64,000 bases of DNA from Paraburkholderia ultramafica (GCF_902859915.1 NZ_CADIKK010000011.1:1-64000); one strand, 5' to 3'; positions 1 to 9,012 are shown, numbered from the stretch's first letter. Notes: generated by a model not told the origin, from the letters alone. Numbers and translations: made by a program.

Positions 1-1607
1 ATCGGGCCGCTGAAACCGCCAGCGCCGCGGGCCGCGCCGCGATTGCCGTAGCCGCCGCCGAAACCTGCGCCCGTACCGCCGCCGAAACCGCCGCCCGCCG
101 CACCGCGGCGGCCCTGGCCGCGCGGCTGCTGCTCGAAACGGCTGTGCGACATCAACACGGGTTCGCGCCCAATGAAGCCCATCGAGGTTTGCATTGGGTC
201 CGGCTGCTTGCGCTCCGGCGCCGAATTGCGGCTGCCGCGCTCTTCCGTCGGCGCCTTCAGACCGACCGACGCCATCAGCGCGCGCACCTGGTTGTCCTCG
301 AGCTCTTCCCAGCGGCCGCGCTTCAGGCCCTTCGGCAACGAGATCGGGCCGTGACGCGTGCGGATCAGGCGGCTGACCATCAGGCCGGCCGCTTCGAACA
401 TACGGCGCACTTCGCGGTTACGCCCTTCGGCGAGCGCGACGTGATACCAGTGATTGGTGCCTTCGCCGCCGCCGTCGCGGATGCGCAGGAAGTTCGCCGG
501 GCCGTCGTCCAGCTCGACGCCATGCAGCAGCTTCTGACGCATGCCTTCGGCCAGCTCGCCGACCACCCGCACCGCATACTCACGCTCGACGCTGTAACGC
601 GGGTGCATGAAGCGGTTCGCCAGATCGCCAGACGTGGTCAGCATCAGCAGACCTTCCGTGTTGAAATCGAGGCGGCCGACCGCGAGCCACTTGGCGGTTT
701 TCATCGGCGGCAGCTTGTCGAACACCGACGGACGGCCTTCCGGGTCGGCGTGGCTGACGATTTCGCCGGTCGGTTTGTGATACAGGAGTACGCGCGGCGG
801 CTTGTTGGCGAGCTTGCGCTTGACCGGCTTGCCGTTGATGCGGACCTGGTCGGTCGGCATGATGCGCTGGCCGATGTGAGCCGGCTCGCCGTTCACCGAC
901 ACGCGGCCGGCGACGATCAGTTCTTCCATGTCGCGGCGCGAACCCATGCCCGCTTCGGCCAGCACCTTGTGCAGCTTCGGCGCGTCGTCGTCCGCGACCA
1001 GCACGCGCTTGGGCGCAGCCGGCTTGCCACGGCGCAGCATCGGCGCGCGCACGCCGCCGGTGGCGCTGTTGTCCGCATCGAACGCGGGCGAGGTCACGTA
1101 CGAGAACAGGTCGTCCTGGCCCGCTTCCGTGGCGGCCGCTGCCGGCGCTTCGCCGCCGCGGCGATTCTGGCGCTGGCCGGCTTCGCGCGGCTGACGCTCG
1201 CGCTGACCTTCACGAGGCGCGCCTTCGCGTTGACCACCCTCGCGCTTCGCGCCGCCCGCCTGGGCGTTGCGCCGCGAGCCCTGGCCCTTGGCGCCCGCAT
1301 CCTTGCGCGGCATGCGCACTTGCGCGACCACTTCGCCGTCCGGCGGCGCCTCGGTGACGACCGGCGCCCCTTGCGCGGGCGCGCCTTCGGCGCCCTTCGT
1401 CTTCGCTCCGGCGCGGCGCCGCGCGATCAGGCTGCGCGGTCCGCGACGCAGGCCGCGGCGCGGACGGTCTTCACCCTCTGCTTCCGCGGTCTGCGCCGGG
1501 CGCTCGTCCTCGCCTGCCGACGCTTGCGTGGTGCGCGCTTCGTCGGCCCGCGCCGACGGCACGGCGCGCTCGGATTCGGACGAATCGGTGTCGTGGGTAT
1601 GTGTCAA
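1..1607 (-). CDS. rluB: 23S rRNA pseudouridine synthase RluB (partial, C-terminus off left edge)
   Basis: RsuA/RluB-family enzyme that isomerises a uridine of 23S rRNA during 50S assembly. About 535 residues are visible. Residues 1-200 are a basic, Arg/Gly/Ala-rich extension. An S4 RNA-binding domain follows at about 210-255 ([10 protein letters not shown]), then the synthase domain with the signature GRLDFNTEG, in which Asp314 is the expected catalytic aspartate. The visible C-terminus is Gly/Phe/Arg-rich low complexity and leaves the window. The start is a TTG at 1607: the same frame has a TGA six codons upstream, and a GAGG lies at a suitable distance, so no ATG start is possible nearby. 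The long basic N-terminus is common in Burkholderiaceae RluB and would suit rRNA contact. The gene follows scpB by 65 bases on the same strand, probably one operon. Confidence 0.93.
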   Translation of the reverse strand, partial: MTHTHDTDSSESERAVPSARADEARTTQASAGEDERPAQTAEAEGEDRPRRGLRRGPRSLIARRRAGAKTKGAEGAPAQGAPVVTEAPPDGEVVAQVRMPRKDAGAKGQGSRRNAQAGGAKREGGQREGAPREGQRERQPREAGQRQNRRGGEAPAAAATEAGQDDLFSYVTSPAFDADNSATGGVRAPMLRRGKPAAPKRVLVADDDAPKLHKVLAEAGMGSRRDMEELIVAGRVSVNGEPAHIGQRIMPTDQVRINGKPVKRKLANKPPRVLLYHKPTGEIVSHADPEGRPSVFDKLPPMKTAKWLAVGRLDFNTEGLLMLTTSGDLANRFMHPRYSVEREYAVRVVGELAEGMRQKLLHGVELDDGPANFLRIRDGGGEGTNHWYHVALAEGRNREVRRMFEAAGLMVSRLIRTRHGPISLPKGLKRGRWEELEDNQVRALMASVGLKAPTEERGSRNSAPERKQPDPMQTSMGFIGREPVLMSHSRFEQQPRGQGRRGAAGGGFGGGTGAGFGGGYGNRGAARGAGGFSGP

Positions 1608-1672
1608 AACAACCTCAAAATGTCAGGTCGCGCACGCCCATTGCGGGCGCGGCAAAAAAAAGTTCGGTTACG

Positions 1673-2686
1673 TCAGGCGTTACGCGACTCGGGTTCGTCG
1701 TCGGTCAGAATGCCTGCGTCCTGCGCGGCATCGCGACGATCCTCAGGATCGCCGTGCGCCGCCGTGGTCGGGTTCGGCTCGGCGGCGTGCTCCGTATTGC
1801 GGAGTACGCCCGAGTCGTGCGCGGGTATTGCCGGATCGGCCTGGGAGACCGGATCGTGATTCTGTGCGGACTCGGCGATGCCGGTCTGCGGTGCTGCGTT
1901 TGCCGTTTCGGCTTGTTCTTGCGCGGCCGGCGCGTCAACCGCGTGCGGCTGCGGCTGCGATTCCGGCTGCGGCGCCACGTCTGCTGCGCTGCCGGCTGCT
2001 TCGACTTCGTGCACGTCAGCTTCGGCTGACTGTACTCCAGCCGCTTCGGCTGGTTGCGCCGACTCCGCCGGCTCTTCAGACTCGCCTTTCGGTCCCGCCG
2101 CCAGATCCTGCGCGGTCTCGATATCGGCGAACTCGATCGCATGCTGGCCAAGCAGATCCGCGTTCAGTTGCGCCGACGGATCGGCGAGCGGTGGCAATTC
2201 GTCGAGCGCGGTCAGCCCGAGGTCGTCGAGAAACTGCCGCGTGGTCGCGTACAGCGCCGGACGCCCCGGCACATCACGATGACCGATCACTTCGATCCAG
2301 CCGCGATCCTCGAGCTGCTTGACGACCTGCGTATTCACCGTGACGCCGCGAATCTCTTCGATATCGCCACGCGTAACCGGCTGCCGGTACGCGATGATCG
2401 CGAGCGTCTCGAGCACCGCGCGCGAATATTTCGGCGGTTTCTCAGGATGCAAACGATCCAGGTACGAACGCATCGCGGGCTTGCTTTGAAACCGCCAGCC
2501 CGACGCCAGCCCGACCAACTCCACACCGCGCCCAGACCAGTCCTGCTTCAGGTCTTCGAGCAAAGTCCGAACGGTGTCTGCCGACACGCCGTCGGCAAAG
2601 AGCTTGCGCAATTCGCCGAGCTTTAACGGCTCCTGCGCGCAGATCAAGGCAGTCTCGAGGACGATCTTCGCCTCTTGGGTATTCAT
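1673..2686 (-). CDS. scpB: Segregation and condensation protein B (ScpB)
   Basis: Kleisin-interacting winged-helix subunit of the SMC-ScpA-ScpB condensin, acting on the nucleoid in chromosome segregation. Residues 1-175 are the conserved two-winged-helix body: the start is [20 protein letters not shown], and the second unit contains [21 protein letters not shown] and IEEIRGV. Residues about 180-337 form a long acidic Ala/Pro/Glu/Gln tail without predicted fold. At 337 residues it is well above the roughly 200 of the family, entirely because of this tail. It precedes rluB by 65 bases on the same strand, the usual scpB-rluB arrangement. The ATG at 2686 gives the family N-terminus directly. I see no scpA in the window. 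Confidence 0.93.
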   Translation of the reverse strand: MNTQEAKIVLETALICAQEPLKLGELRKLFADGVSADTVRTLLEDLKQDWSGRGVELVGLASGWRFQSKPAMRSYLDRLHPEKPPKYSRAVLETLAIIAYRQPVTRGDIEEIRGVTVNTQVVKQLEDRGWIEVIGHRDVPGRPALYATTRQFLDDLGLTALDELPPLADPSAQLNADLLGQHAIEFADIETAQDLAAGPKGESEEPAESAQPAEAAGVQSAEADVHEVEAAGSAADVAPQPESQPQPHAVDAPAAQEQAETANAAPQTGIAESAQNHDPVSQADPAIPAHDSGVLRNTEHAAEPNPTTAAHGDPEDRRDAAQDAGILTDDEPESRNA

Positions 2687-3046
2687 GCAGCTAGGTCAGA
2701 CCCTGTGGTCAAAGAACCGGATCAAACAGACGATGTGGAACTGAAGACGCGCTCGCCCGATTCTGATCGGTCATATTGATGGGAGCACGCACCGGGGGGA
2801 GGCGAAACAGACTATCGAGCCAAACCCAGCCGGACGGAGCAGCGATATTCCTGAAAGGAATCGCGTGACTGAGCGCCATATTACGCAAAAACGATCAGTG
2901 CGTAAAGGCGAAATCCCCCGCGCATTTTCTGGCCGGGCTCCAGCCCACGTGCCTGAGTGCAAAAGCGGACGCAACTCGACCGAGACTCCGCTTGTTTCAT
3001 CAGGCTTTTTCAGTCACTTTGCCGGGCGCCTTTCCGCCAGCGCTCA
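2687..3046. other. Intergenic region upstream of scpB
   Basis: About 360 bases between the aminotransferase stop and the scpB start. Several short open frames occur on both strands but none has a convincing ribosome binding site or recognisable product. It must contain the scpB promoter. No clear hairpin terminator with a T-tract was found for either strand. Confidence 0.4.
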
Positions 3047-4270
3047 CTAAACGGTTCCGTGTCGCGCCAGGAACCGCTTCAGGCGCTCGACGCCCGCGTC
3101 CAGCCGCGCCGTGTCGCACGCATAGCACCAGCGCACGAAACCCTCGCCCTGCGGACCGAACGCGCTGCCAGGCGCCACGCCCAGCCCCACTTCGCGCACC
3201 ATGGCCTTGCACAACTCGAGGCTGTGCGCGGCGCCCGGCATCGAGAAAAACAGATACATCGCACCGAGCGGCGCCTTGACGTCGACCCCCGGCACCGCGG
3301 AAAGCGCGCGCACCAGATGGTCGCGCGACGCCCTCAGGTCGAGCACCAGTTCATGCGTGAACCGCTCGCCTTGCTGAACTGCCGCGATGCCAGCCTGCTG
3401 GACGAACGACGGCGCGCACGAGGTGTTGTACTCGACCAGCTTGGCCAGATCGTCCATCAGCACGGCCGGCGCGACGATCCAGCCGAGCCGCCAGCCCGTC
3501 ATCAACCATGCCTTCGAGAACGAGTTCACGCAGATCACGCGCTCGTCGCGCGCGGCCAGATCCAGGAACGACGGCGCGGTGCGCGCATGCGCGCCGCTCG
3601 CGGGGGAGTCGGCATCCGCGTAATAGAGGCGCTCGTAGACTTCGTCCGCGACGATCCAGATGCCATGGCGCCGGCAATGCGCGAGCACAGTGCGCTGGTC
3701 GTCGCGGCTCATCACCCAGCCGGTCGGATTGTTCGGCGAGTTGATCATCAGCATTTTCGTGTCGGGCGTCAGCGCCGCCAGCAATTGCCCGACGTCGAGT
3801 TGCCACCCCCGTTCGCCATAGCCCAGCGCAACCGTTTCGACATGCGCGCCGAGAATCTTCGGAATCTCGACCAGATTCGGCCACAGCGGCGTCACAGCAA
3901 CGACGCGATCACCGGCGCCCACGACCAGTTGCGCAGCCAGCATCAGCGCGTTGACGCCCGCGCTCGTCACCGCGACGTGGTCCGGCGAGGTCGCGCCATG
4001 CAGTTCGCTGACATAGCTCGCGAGCGCCGCGCGCAACGGCGCGATGCCCAGGTTATGCGTATAGAACGTCGCGCCGGAGGCCAGCGCGGTGCTGGCGGCG
4101 TCGCGAATAAACGCCGGCGTGACCCGGTCGGACTCGCCGAACCAGAACGGCAGCACGTCGTCGACCCCGAAACCGGCGTTGGCGACTTCACGGATCTGCG
4201 AAGGACGCAGCGCGCGCACGGCATCGCGTGCATTCGGGATGGATGGTACGGGCAGATCCAATTCGCTCAT
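3047..4270 (-). CDS. PLP-dependent aminotransferase, class I/II (aspartate aminotransferase fold)
   Basis: 407-residue fold-type I PLP enzyme, probably cytosolic, that transfers an amino group between an amino acid and a 2-oxo acid; the substrate is not evident. The sequence shows the cofactor set in order: NSPNNPTGW with Asn181 (PLP O3'), VADEVYERLYY with Asp209 (pyridine nitrogen), SFSKAWLMTGWRLGW with Lys253 (Schiff base), and an Arg near the C-terminus in EGFVRWCYA for the substrate carboxylate. Length is normal for the family and no key residue is missing. The LysR regulator on the same strand 255 bases upstream is a possible but unproven controller. Alternatives within the family (MalY-like lyase, alanine or aromatic transaminase) cannot be separated by eye. 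Confidence 0.88.
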   Translation of the reverse strand: MSELDLPVPSIPNARDAVRALRPSQIREVANAGFGVDDVLPFWFGESDRVTPAFIRDAASTALASGATFYTHNLGIAPLRAALASYVSELHGATSPDHVAVTSAGVNALMLAAQLVVGAGDRVVAVTPLWPNLVEIPKILGAHVETVALGYGERGWQLDVGQLLAALTPDTKMLMINSPNNPTGWVMSRDDQRTVLAHCRRHGIWIVADEVYERLYYADADSPASGAHARTAPSFLDLAARDERVICVNSFSKAWLMTGWRLGWIVAPAVLMDDLAKLVEYNTSCAPSFVQQAGIAAVQQGERFTHELVLDLRASRDHLVRALSAVPGVDVKAPLGAMYLFFSMPGAAHSLELCKAMVREVGLGVAPGSAFGPQGEGFVRWCYACDTARLDAGVERLKRFLARHGTV

Positions 4271-4421
4271 CGAGGCTTCCAGACGGGTGAAAGATAAAGG
4301 CTGACGCTCAGGGAAGGCGATAGTTTAGCGCGGCGCCTGTTTTGGGAGCGGCGAAGTCGCCGGCTGGCCGGGCGTGGTCGGAAGGACAGTTGCGGCACGG
4401 ATTGCTGCTCAGCCCGCCTCG

Positions 4422-4471
4422 CTTGTGTCGGCCGCGCTTTCTTCGGCTTGCGTCGGCCGCGCTTTCTTCGG
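4422..4471. repeat. 25-bp tandem duplication
   Basis: Two head-to-tail copies of a 25-base unit (4422-4446 and 4447-4471) that differ only at the fifth base (T versus C). They lie in the 255-base gap between the aminotransferase and the LysR gene. Likely a replication-slippage duplication; no function is suggested. Confidence 0.8.
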
Positions 4472-4525
4472 ATAGCGAGGCGGCGAAGAGTTCATGGATC
4501 AGACTCTCTCACCACGCCGCGGGAA

Positions 4526-5428
4526 CTAGTTCAAATCCTCCGCGCGCGCCGGCAATTGGCGGATCAAGCCCCACACCGCCTCCGCCGCCGGCGACAGCGA
4601 ACGGTCGCGCCGCCGCACCAGTTCGACCCGGCGCTCCGCACGCGGCACCAGCGGCCGCGCCACCAGCGACGCGCCCGCCGGCAGCGGCAGGGCCAACCAC
4701 GGCAGCACACTTAGGCCCACGCCCGCCTCGACCAGTCCGAAAACGGTCGCGGAATGCCCCAGCTCCTGCACCACCGTGGCACTCACACCGTATTCCTGCA
4801 TCACGGCGTCGATGATCGGCCGGCTGCCCGATGCGTAATCGAGCATCACGAGCTGCTCGCCCTGGAGGTCCGTCCATGCCACCTGCTGCTGTGCCGCCAA
4901 AGGGTGGTCGTCACGCGAGACGACGCAAAACGAATCCGTCATCAGCGATTCGCTGAGCAGATCGTCGGCGGAAAACGGGCCGATGATCACGCCGAAGTCG
5001 ACCTCGCCCGATTTGACCTTGCGCACCACGTCGCTCTGCACGTCGTCACGCAAGCCCAGCGTGATATAGGGAAATTGCCTTCCGCATGCCGCGACCACGC
5101 GCGGCATCAGCCGGCAGGCCACCGTCGGGCTGGCGGCCACTACCACGCGTCCGCGGCGCTGCTCGCCGATTTCGCGGATTTCGCGCAGCGCGTCGTCGAG
5201 ATCCGACAACAGACGCGACACGCTCGACACCAGGTTGCCGCCGACGTCGGTGAGCTGCACCTCGCGCGTGGTGCGATCGATCAGCTTGAGGCCGATTTCA
5301 CCCTCGAGTTCGCGCACACAGCGGCTCACCGCCGATTGCGTCAGGCCGATTTCATCGCCGGCCCGGCTGAAACTTTGCAGACGGGCGACCTCAATGAAAA
5401 CCCTTAGCTGACGCAGCGTTACATTCAT
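4526..5428 (-). CDS. LysR-type transcriptional regulator
   Basis: 300-residue LTTR. Residues 1-60 are the winged helix-turn-helix (MNVTLRQLRVFIEVARLQSF, then a helix-turn-helix with QSAVSRCVRELEGEIG). Residues 90-295 are the periplasmic-binding-protein-like effector domain; the stretch from GRVVVAASPTVACRLMP shows the usual start of this domain. It is the length expected for the family. The gene lies upstream of, and on the same strand as, an aminotransferase; the nearest divergent gene is a DUF4096 protein about 400 bases away. A palindrome about 14 bases upstream of the start suggests autoregulation. The effector and regulon are unknown. Confidence 0.9.
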   Translation of the reverse strand: MNVTLRQLRVFIEVARLQSFSRAGDEIGLTQSAVSRCVRELEGEIGLKLIDRTTREVQLTDVGGNLVSSVSRLLSDLDDALREIREIGEQRRGRVVVAASPTVACRLMPRVVAACGRQFPYITLGLRDDVQSDVVRKVKSGEVDFGVIIGPFSADDLLSESLMTDSFCVVSRDDHPLAAQQQVAWTDLQGEQLVMLDYASGSRPIIDAVMQEYGVSATVVQELGHSATVFGLVEAGVGLSVLPWLALPLPAGASLVARPLVPRAERRVELVRRRDRSLSPAAEAVWGLIRQLPARAEDLN

Positions 5429-5441
5429 TTACCAACCTCAT

Positions 5442-5466
5442 CAATAGCATCATTTGATGCGTATTG
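5442..5466. promoter_or_regulatory. Candidate LysR operator (palindrome)
   Basis: CAATA-GCATCA-TT-TGATGC-G-TATTG: an interrupted dyad with two matched arm segments (GCATCA/TGATGC and CAATA/TATTG) and one unmatched base. It sits 14-38 bases upstream of the LysR start codon, where LTTR recognition sites are usually found. The symmetry is visible; assignment to this regulator is inference. Confidence 0.5.
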
Positions 5467-5670
5467 TAAGACCAAAACCACGCCGCGCCCGGCTTCGGCG
5501 CTCTCGCTGCAATGCAGCAATGCGGCGCAAACGCACGTTGGCCGGGCCTGATTGCACAAGATTGGTGATTGTCCCGATTTGCGAGATGGGTTTTTTGGAT
5601 TCTTATACGCCCCTAGCTAGCGCCCGCGCTGGCCCGCCGTCACAGGGCTTTCAGGCAGTTGGAATCAGCT

Positions 5671-5686
5671 TGGCACACTTCCTGCG
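5671..5686 (+). promoter_or_regulatory. Candidate sigma-54 (RpoN) promoter
   Basis: TGGCAC followed by five bases and CTGCG, giving GG at -24 and GC at -12 with the exact ten-base spacing required by RpoN. It lies 145 bases upstream of the DUF4096 gene with no other gene between. The -12 element is CTGC instead of TTGC. The match is good but short, so chance occurrence is possible; no enhancer-binding-protein site was identified. Confidence 0.35.
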
Positions 5687-5831
5687 TTTGCATGCACACA
5701 GGGTTGGCGCCATGACTTCTGCCTGCATAGCAGACCGTGGCAAGCCCGACCCCCTTGGCACTCGCCTATCGAGTGCGTGGAGAGTGCGCGGCGCGGGGCA
5801 GCGCACCGGATTAGCTTCGCTGAGGTGAAAC

Positions 5832-6233
5832 ATGATGCTGTTCGACGATTTGAAAGACAACGAGTGGGCGCTGGTCGAGGCTTTGTTTTGTGCCGAGCCG
5901 GCGCGGAGCGAACGGCGCGGTCGGCCGCGGGTAGAAGCGCGCGCGGTTGTCAATGCTGTGCTTTGGGTGCTGTCGACTGGCGAAGGCTGGTCCAAGCTGC
6001 CAGGCCGCTATCCTTCGCCGCCGACTTGCCGCCGTCGCTTCGACGAATGGCAAGCCGATGGTACGCTCGCCGAAATAGTTAAGCGACTCGGCACGAGCGG
6101 CCGTGAAATTTCGCTGCGCGGCCGGATTGGCGCGACCGCCGCGAAACCGCCGGCACCGCCGAGCCGCGACCGCCTGCGCGGCGCGTTCTGGACCAATCCG
6201 GAATCGTGGCGCGCGCCGGTCAAGATGGCCTGA
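5832..6233 (+). CDS. DUF4096 / IS5-type transposase N-terminal domain protein
   Basis: 133 residues starting LFDDLKDNEWALVEALF and containing RRGRPRVEARAVVNAVLWVLSTGEGW, the DUF4096 helix-turn-helix region found at the N-terminus of IS5-family transposases, followed by LPGRYPSPPTCRRRFDEW. The catalytic DDE domain is absent; the last 45 residues are Arg/Pro-rich and unrelated to a transposase core. No inverted repeats or target duplication were seen around it. AGGTGA stands just before the tandem ATGs at 5832 and 5835. It may be a domesticated DNA-binding protein or a transposase remnant. The intact frame and good ribosome binding site favour a retained gene, and a stem-loop follows the stop. 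Confidence 0.65.
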   Translation: MMLFDDLKDNEWALVEALFCAEPARSERRGRPRVEARAVVNAVLWVLSTGEGWSKLPGRYPSPPTCRRRFDEWQADGTLAEIVKRLGTSGREISLRGRIGATAAKPPAPPSRDRLRGAFWTNPESWRAPVKMA

Positions 6234-6250
6234 CGCGAATTGTTTCACCT

Positions 6251-6272
6251 CCGGGCGCCTGCGGGCGCCCGG
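6251..6272 (+). terminator. Stem-loop after the DUF4096 gene
   Basis: CCGGGCGCC - TGCG - GGCGCCCGG, a perfect 9-bp stem with a 4-base loop, starting 18 bases after the stop at 6233. No T-run follows, so it would be a weak intrinsic terminator or an mRNA 3' end structure. Confidence 0.5.
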
Positions 6273-6524
6273 TGTGTATGCGGGCCGCTCTCGCGTGTAT
6301 CGACACCCGTTGGCCCCGTCATGGGCACCGCCGTCCGGCGCGCCCAACCCAGTCGTCCCTTCCGTTTTGGCCAGGCATTGCGGGTTGCCTCAGGCGTCTG
6401 CCGTGGCACAACGACGCTGGGTGAAACATCCATTTACTATTACTTACAGCGTGCTTTCGCGACCCGGCATACCTTATACCTATGCAAACAGGCCTTGAGT
6501 CGAACGGCTTGACGGGAGCTCAGC

Positions 6525-6779
6525 ATGAAACCAATGTCACTGCTTCTGTGCGGCATTGTGATTTCATCAATGGCCGCACCGGCGCTCGCACAGCAGCGCC
6601 AACAGGCCTGGAACTGGCGGCCGGATCGTGCGGCCACCGCTGAAGCCTCGCAGCAAAGCGCAACGCGCAATCGCGACTTCACGCCGCCTGCGCCACGCGG
6701 CGACTTGCGCGGCGATATTGCCAGCAACGTGCGGGCGCGCCCCGATACGCCGCGTGAAAATCCGACGCAGCATCGTTAG
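6525..6779 (+). CDS. Small exported protein of unknown function
   Basis: 84 residues. A classical signal peptide (MKPMSLLLCGIVISSMAAPALA) ends before QQRQQAW, leaving a mature protein of about 60 residues that is polar, rich in Arg/Asp/Pro/Gln and without cysteine. GGGAG lies upstream of the ATG at 6525, supporting translation. I do not recognise a family. The mature part looks disordered. It stands alone: the stem-loop at 6251 precedes it, and a strong terminator comes only about 220 bases after its stop. Confidence 0.7.
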   Translation: MKPMSLLLCGIVISSMAAPALAQQRQQAWNWRPDRAATAEASQQSATRNRDFTPPAPRGDLRGDIASNVRARPDTPRENPTQHR

Positions 6780-7168
6780 AAGCGGTGAGCAGGGAAATCT
6801 GCTGCGCGTGATCGTGCGGCAGGACTCCATTGCGTATCGTTGTTACGCGGTAGACCTGTGTTCACCGCCACGATTTCACTAGCGCCCGACGTTTTAACTC
6901 AAGCGCGGCAGTGCGAATCAAATAATCGGGGAACCACCCGGCGCCGAGCCAGTCTGATTTAACGCCATTAGCACAGCGTGGCAGTAGTAATTCCGGTACG
7001 CCCGTATCCTCGCGATACGGGCTTTTTTTTGCTGGTCGCACGACGCATGCACGACGATGGCCGACGCACAAGGCGCCGGTCCATTCGTCAAGGACGGGAG
7101 CAAAAGAAATCGCCGCCCGCCGCCCGGCCCGAAGCGACCGGGAAACAGCGTCCGTGCCGCCAGCCGGA
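6780..7168. other. Long intergenic region ending in a strong terminator
   Basis: About 390 bases without a supportable gene. A strong plus-strand terminator lies at 7000-7030, so 220 bases upstream of it are either an unusually long 3' untranslated region of the small exported-protein gene or an independent small RNA. Short frames on the minus strand lack ribosome binding sites. Confidence 0.4.
7000..7030 (+). terminator. Rho-independent terminator
   Basis: GCCCGTATC - CTCGC - GATACGGGC followed directly by eight T. This is a 9-bp perfect stem with a T-tract, a textbook intrinsic terminator for plus-strand transcription. No coding gene ends close upstream. Confidence 0.88.
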
Positions 7169-7492
7169 CTAGGGCCGGGCTTCGAGAGCGGCGGTAGGCA
7201 CCGCTTCGGCTGTGGCGACGACGTAGTTGTTCATTCGCTGCGCACTCCAGCTGAGCAGGCGCTCATCATGCGCGAGCCGCGCGAACTCGGCTCTGCCCCG
7301 CTCCGTAAGCACGGCAATGTCGACAGGTGCATGAAAGCCCGGTGCCGGCGCGACGGTGCGCTGCCGAACGGTGTCCATCAAGCCCAATGCGCGAAGATAT
7401 TGGAAAACGCCCGGCCTTCTGGCCCATGGGACCTGGCGATATTGCGCCCGCCGCAGCGCTTCAAGTACCGCTTCGTTGGAATACTTGGTCAT
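7169..7492 (-). CDS. Hypothetical protein, possible winged-helix
   Basis: 107 residues, no signal peptide or membrane segment. The pattern ALRRAQYRQVPWARRPGVFQYLRALGLMDTV ... IAVLTERGRAEFARLAHDE resembles the helix and wing of small winged-helix proteins, with the typical LTERG wing/helix junction, but the family is not recognised. GAAGTGAG lies a few bases upstream of the ATG at 7492. It is transcribed alone toward the terminator region. A DNA-binding role is only inferred from the pattern. Confidence 0.6.
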   Translation of the reverse strand: MTKYSNEAVLEALRRAQYRQVPWARRPGVFQYLRALGLMDTVRQRTVAPAPGFHAPVDIAVLTERGRAEFARLAHDERLLSWSAQRMNNYVVATAEAVPTAALEARP

Positions 7493-7689
7493 CTCACTTC
7501 TTTCTTAAAGTGCAGCTATGACACATCTATGCCCAACACGTCACCGCGCCGCCAGTGACGCGCGTAGCACCCGCCCTTGGCTGGAAGCTGGCCGCATGTC
7601 GAGCAGCCGGAATCAGCCAGGTGCTGCCTGGTCTCGTTTTCGGAACCCCCGAATGAACGACATGTTAGCGTTCTCTCTACGAGCCGGCG

Positions 7690-8478
7690 ATGCAGCCGCT
7701 GCGGTGCAATAGCAAGCCCGTAGATTTGTCCCGAAAGACATACGTTACCCCATTTAAATTGATTCTATTCACTTTATTAGCGCTTTTTTTTGCAGCAATC
7801 GTGCGATGGAAGCGCGCCCGCGGCCCTCTCGCCCTGTGCGCGGTCGCCCTGTTCTGGCTGCTCGCCGCCGGCTGGCTGACCGCACCTTTGCTCGATCTCG
7901 CGCAACCGCGCCAGCAGAGCGCCGCACCCGCCACCTTCGCGCCGCGCACCGCGATCATCCTGCTGGGCGGCGGCACCATTTACGACGACGACAACGTGCT
8001 CGTGCCGCCGCGCGACGTGCTCACCCGCATCGAGGTCAGCGCGGAGAACTATGCCGCGTGCAAACGGACGGCGGCCACGTGCCAGGTGATCGTGAGCGGC
8101 GGCAATCCGCAGCGGCATCGCTCGACAGAAGCCGACACCTATCTGCCGTACCTGCTGCGCCGGCGGGTTCCGCGCGCGGACATCGTGCTGGAAAACAGCA
8201 GCCGCACGACGTATGAAAACGCGCGCAACGTGTCGGCCATTGTCGGGCAATCGCGTTATGACGCGTTGATACTCGTCACCTCCGCGTACCAGATGCGGCG
8301 CGCATTACTCGACTTCCACCGCTTCGGGGTTGTGCCGCAGCCCCTGATCTCGAGCGCGCGGCACGCACGTGTGGGTGTACTACCGCGCTATGACAATCTG
8401 GTGAATGCGGAGCTCGCGCTGCATGAGCTGATTGGAATCGCACAATTTCACGTCTATCGCGCAATCGGGTGGTTCTGA
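7690..8478 (+). CDS. DUF218 (YdcF/ElyC/SanA-like) membrane protein
   Basis: 262 residues. Two hydrophobic segments lie at about 20-40 and 47-70 and anchor the protein in the inner membrane. From about residue 85 it has the DUF218 fold: AIILLGGGTIYDDD, VIVSGGNPQ, a Glu-Ala motif (STEADTYLPYLLRRRVP), LENSSRTTYENA and ILVTSAYQMRRALLDFHR. DUF218 proteins such as ElyC and SanA act in envelope or peptidoglycan precursor metabolism; the chemistry is not settled. The start at 7690 lacks a strong ribosome binding site and a TTG at 7726 is an alternative, so the first 12 residues are uncertain. It is a single gene with no operon partners. Confidence 0.82.
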   Translation: MQPLRCNSKPVDLSRKTYVTPFKLILFTLLALFFAAIVRWKRARGPLALCAVALFWLLAAGWLTAPLLDLAQPRQQSAAPATFAPRTAIILLGGGTIYDDDNVLVPPRDVLTRIEVSAENYAACKRTAATCQVIVSGGNPQRHRSTEADTYLPYLLRRRVPRADIVLENSSRTTYENARNVSAIVGQSRYDALILVTSAYQMRRALLDFHRFGVVPQPLISSARHARVGVLPRYDNLVNAELALHELIGIAQFHVYRAIGWF

Positions 8479-8733
8479 AAAAGCCCGACGGCATAACATG
8501 CGCTTAACCTGGTGTGCTTAGACATGCGAATTCTTCCGGCACGGCGCATTATCGTGAGATACCCGTGAGATTGCCCGCCCGGCAACCGACTGCAACTTGA
8601 GAACCACGAGATGTAACAATTGGTTATCGCAGTTACAAAGCCGTCCGCTGGAGCGGAGATTGCTGGCTAGAATGTTGTGTCTTTCCGACTGGACAGGCAA
8701 TACTCGGGTCCACAACCAACTGCGGAGGTAACG

Positions 8734-8970
8734 ATGAAAAAAGTGTCCCTGGCAATCCTGGTTTCCCTCAGTGCCGTAACGGGCGCGGCTTACGCGCAAG
8801 AAGGCGGCGTCACGATGAGCACCGATCCGGCCAAGGCCGCCGACGTCGAACAGCGTGCGCAAGATTTGCAAAACCGCCAGCAAGCCATGCCAAGCGCACC
8901 GGCCATGCCCGAGAAGCACCACAAGATGTCCCCGCATCACCACAAGAAGGCCGACGCCTCGAGCTCGTAA
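8734..8970 (+). CDS. Small exported His-rich protein
   Basis: 78 residues: a signal peptide (MKKVSLAILVSLSAVTGAAYA, cleavage before QEGG) and a mature part of about 57 residues with a His/Lys-rich C-terminus (PEKHHKMSPHHHKKAD). The histidine cluster could bind a metal, but no family is recognised. The start at 8734 is chosen over an upstream in-frame ATG at 8677 because GGAGGT lies directly before it and it begins the signal peptide. A bidirectional terminator follows about 40 bases after the stop. It appears to be monocistronic. Confidence 0.75.
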   Translation: MKKVSLAILVSLSAVTGAAYAQEGGVTMSTDPAKAADVEQRAQDLQNRQQAMPSAPAMPEKHHKMSPHHHKKADASSS

Positions 8971-9012
8971 GCACAGTCGCGAAGCGCACCCCGCGGCCTC
9001 GCCGCGAAGGTG

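Noticed and set aside
144..1859. 571-codon open frame on the plus strand
   Set aside because: It is antisense to rluB and the 3' end of scpB, Arg/Ala/His-rich as expected of an antisense frame in high-G+C DNA, and has no family character. rluB on the minus strand has motif and start evidence.
5777..6512. Intact insertion sequence around the DUF4096 gene
   Set aside because: No catalytic transposase domain, terminal inverted repeats or target-site duplication could be seen.
6862..7103. Short minus-strand frames across the 7000-7030 terminator
   Set aside because: They read through the terminator hairpin, lack ribosome binding sites and have no family character.
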